Assembly (NCBI RefSeq): GCF_025118155.1
Contig: NW_026251397.1
Coordinates: forward strand, 517,501-581,500
DNA from: Cokeromyces recurvatus
Taxonomy: Eukaryota > Mucoromycota > Mucoromycetes > Mucorales > Mucoraceae
DNA length: 64,000 nucleotides
Direction: 5' to 3'
Position 1 is the stretch's first letter. Each line of letters opens with the position of its first letter. This document shows, piece by piece, positions 63,556-64,000 of this stretch. The notes beneath the pieces were generated by a model. The model did not search any database. It saw nothing but the letters and a program-made list of their open reading frames with translations, and was not told the origin of the DNA. The position numbers and the translations under genes were made by a program.

Positions 63556-64000
63556 TTATTTCCCCCAACCTTCATCACCAGTAATGATGATCTCTTCTAC
63601 TTGATAAAAAGCACTCATACCAGACTCAAAATGAGATGCTACATGACAATGAAATAGCCATTGACCAACATTATCGGGCACCATATCGACTACTTCAAAA
63701 CTGATGGGGGTTAGGTCGACTACGTCAACACGATGGCCGTAATGGAGAACGGTGGCACCATGCCAATGGGCAGTATGGACATCATCATCAGAGACACCAA
63801 AGGAGACAATATACCAACGCACTCGTGACCCATAAATGACATTAAATGGTGGATTATTATTATATACATAGCCATTAATATGATACATACGGTTGGATTC
63901 ATTAAATAAAGGATCGGTTTGTTGTAATTCAACAAGACGATCAGCAGAGAAGCCTAGACGAGCACCGGATTCATTAAAGTAAGTGGAGAAGGCTTCGTCC
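63556..64000 (-). CDS. Multicopper oxidase (ceruloplasmin/ferroxidase-like), C-terminal part
   Basis: The 5' part lies beyond 64000, so only the last ~148 codons are seen, on the minus strand, ending at TAA 63556-63558. The fragment reads FNESNRMYHINGYVYNNNPP, then DVHTAHWHGATVLHYGHRVD, VVDLTPISFEVVDMVPDNVG and QWLFHCHVASHFESGMSAFY. HTAHWHG supplies trinuclear-copper histidines and HCHVASHFESGM (HCHxxxHxxxxM) the type-1 copper ligands with an axial Met position, so the copper sites are intact in this part. The YHINGYVYN block and the loops look closer to ceruloplasmin/hephaestin-type multicopper oxidases than to basidiomycete laccase; a role in iron oxidation is inferred. No intron is visible in the fragment. 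Confidence 0.82.
   Translation of the reverse strand, partial: DEAFSTYFNESGARLGFSADRLVELQQTDPLFNESNRMYHINGYVYNNNPPFNVIYGSRVRWYIVSFGVSDDDVHTAHWHGATVLHYGHRVDVVDLTPISFEVVDMVPDNVGQWLFHCHVASHFESGMSAFYQVEEIIITGDEGWGK

Noticed and set aside
63268..63657. Plus-strand frame overlapping MSH3 and the oxidase
   Set aside because: Antisense of two well-supported genes, low-complexity Lys-rich.

Overview
The window is nuclear DNA of a filamentous fungus, most likely an early-diverging mucoralean (Mucoromycota). The evidence is high A+T content with many 30-60 nt poly(A/T) tracts, genes split by short introns of about 50-90 nt (GTAAGT-type donors, (T)nAG acceptors), an AreA/NIT2-type GATA factor, a ceruloplasmin-like multicopper oxidase, and decayed LINE and Tc1/mariner relics of a kind I associate with Rhizopus and Mucor genomes. 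The species assignment is inference. There are no operons, CRISPR arrays or rRNA genes, and I recognised no tRNA.

Layout. 1-4.4 kb, minus: a DHX35-type DEAH helicase (its last codons lie beyond the left edge) and a CASTOR/GATS-like ACT-domain protein. 4.9-6.5 kb: a LINE 3' relic and a Tc1/mariner transposase relic. 6.8-9.3 kb: a long non-coding stretch unusually dense in TCTGATAA (GATA) sites, in front of a PPR-protein gene (8.8-12.1 kb, plus). 12.3-19.4 kb, minus: a DUF1746 membrane protein, a type II membrane glycosyltransferase-like protein, an EXD2-C-terminal-like zinc/HNH protein, and the U5 snRNP protein Prp6. 19.6-29.5 kb, plus: an SH3/RA-domain adaptor, the AreA-type GATA factor, an AVT/SLC38-type amino-acid transporter, and a C1-Pex24/30-dysferlin-domain protein. 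31.6-38.1 kb, plus: a TBC RabGAP, a YggS/PLPBP pyridoxal-phosphate protein, and an uncharacterised Pro/Ser-rich protein. 38.5-57.2 kb, minus: a HOOK dynein adaptor, a full-length ABCB transporter, a polytopic membrane protein, a TMEM62-like phosphoesterase, a cytochrome b5-acyl-CoA dehydrogenase fusion, and a CLIP-170/Bik1-like CAP-Gly protein. 58.3-59.1 kb, plus: a PNRC-motif (decapping-activator-like) protein. 60.1-64.0 kb, minus: MSH3 and the end of the multicopper oxidase.

The genes are not a dedicated pathway cluster, but several are related in theme. DHX35 and Prp6 act in splicing. The CASTOR-like protein, AreA and the AVT transporter relate to amino-acid or nitrogen sensing and use. 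HOOK and the CAP-Gly protein relate to microtubule transport.

Most noteworthy: a CASTOR homologue that appears to lack two acidic arginine-binding residues; an EXD2 C-terminal module without its exonuclease domain; a ~190-bp near-identical inverted repeat pair 13.4 kb apart; the GATA-site cluster; and a recurring poly(T) tract on the coding strand just upstream of start codons. Exon joins were worked out by eye from reading frame and splice consensus. Those given as exact coordinates keep frame; others are marked approximate.
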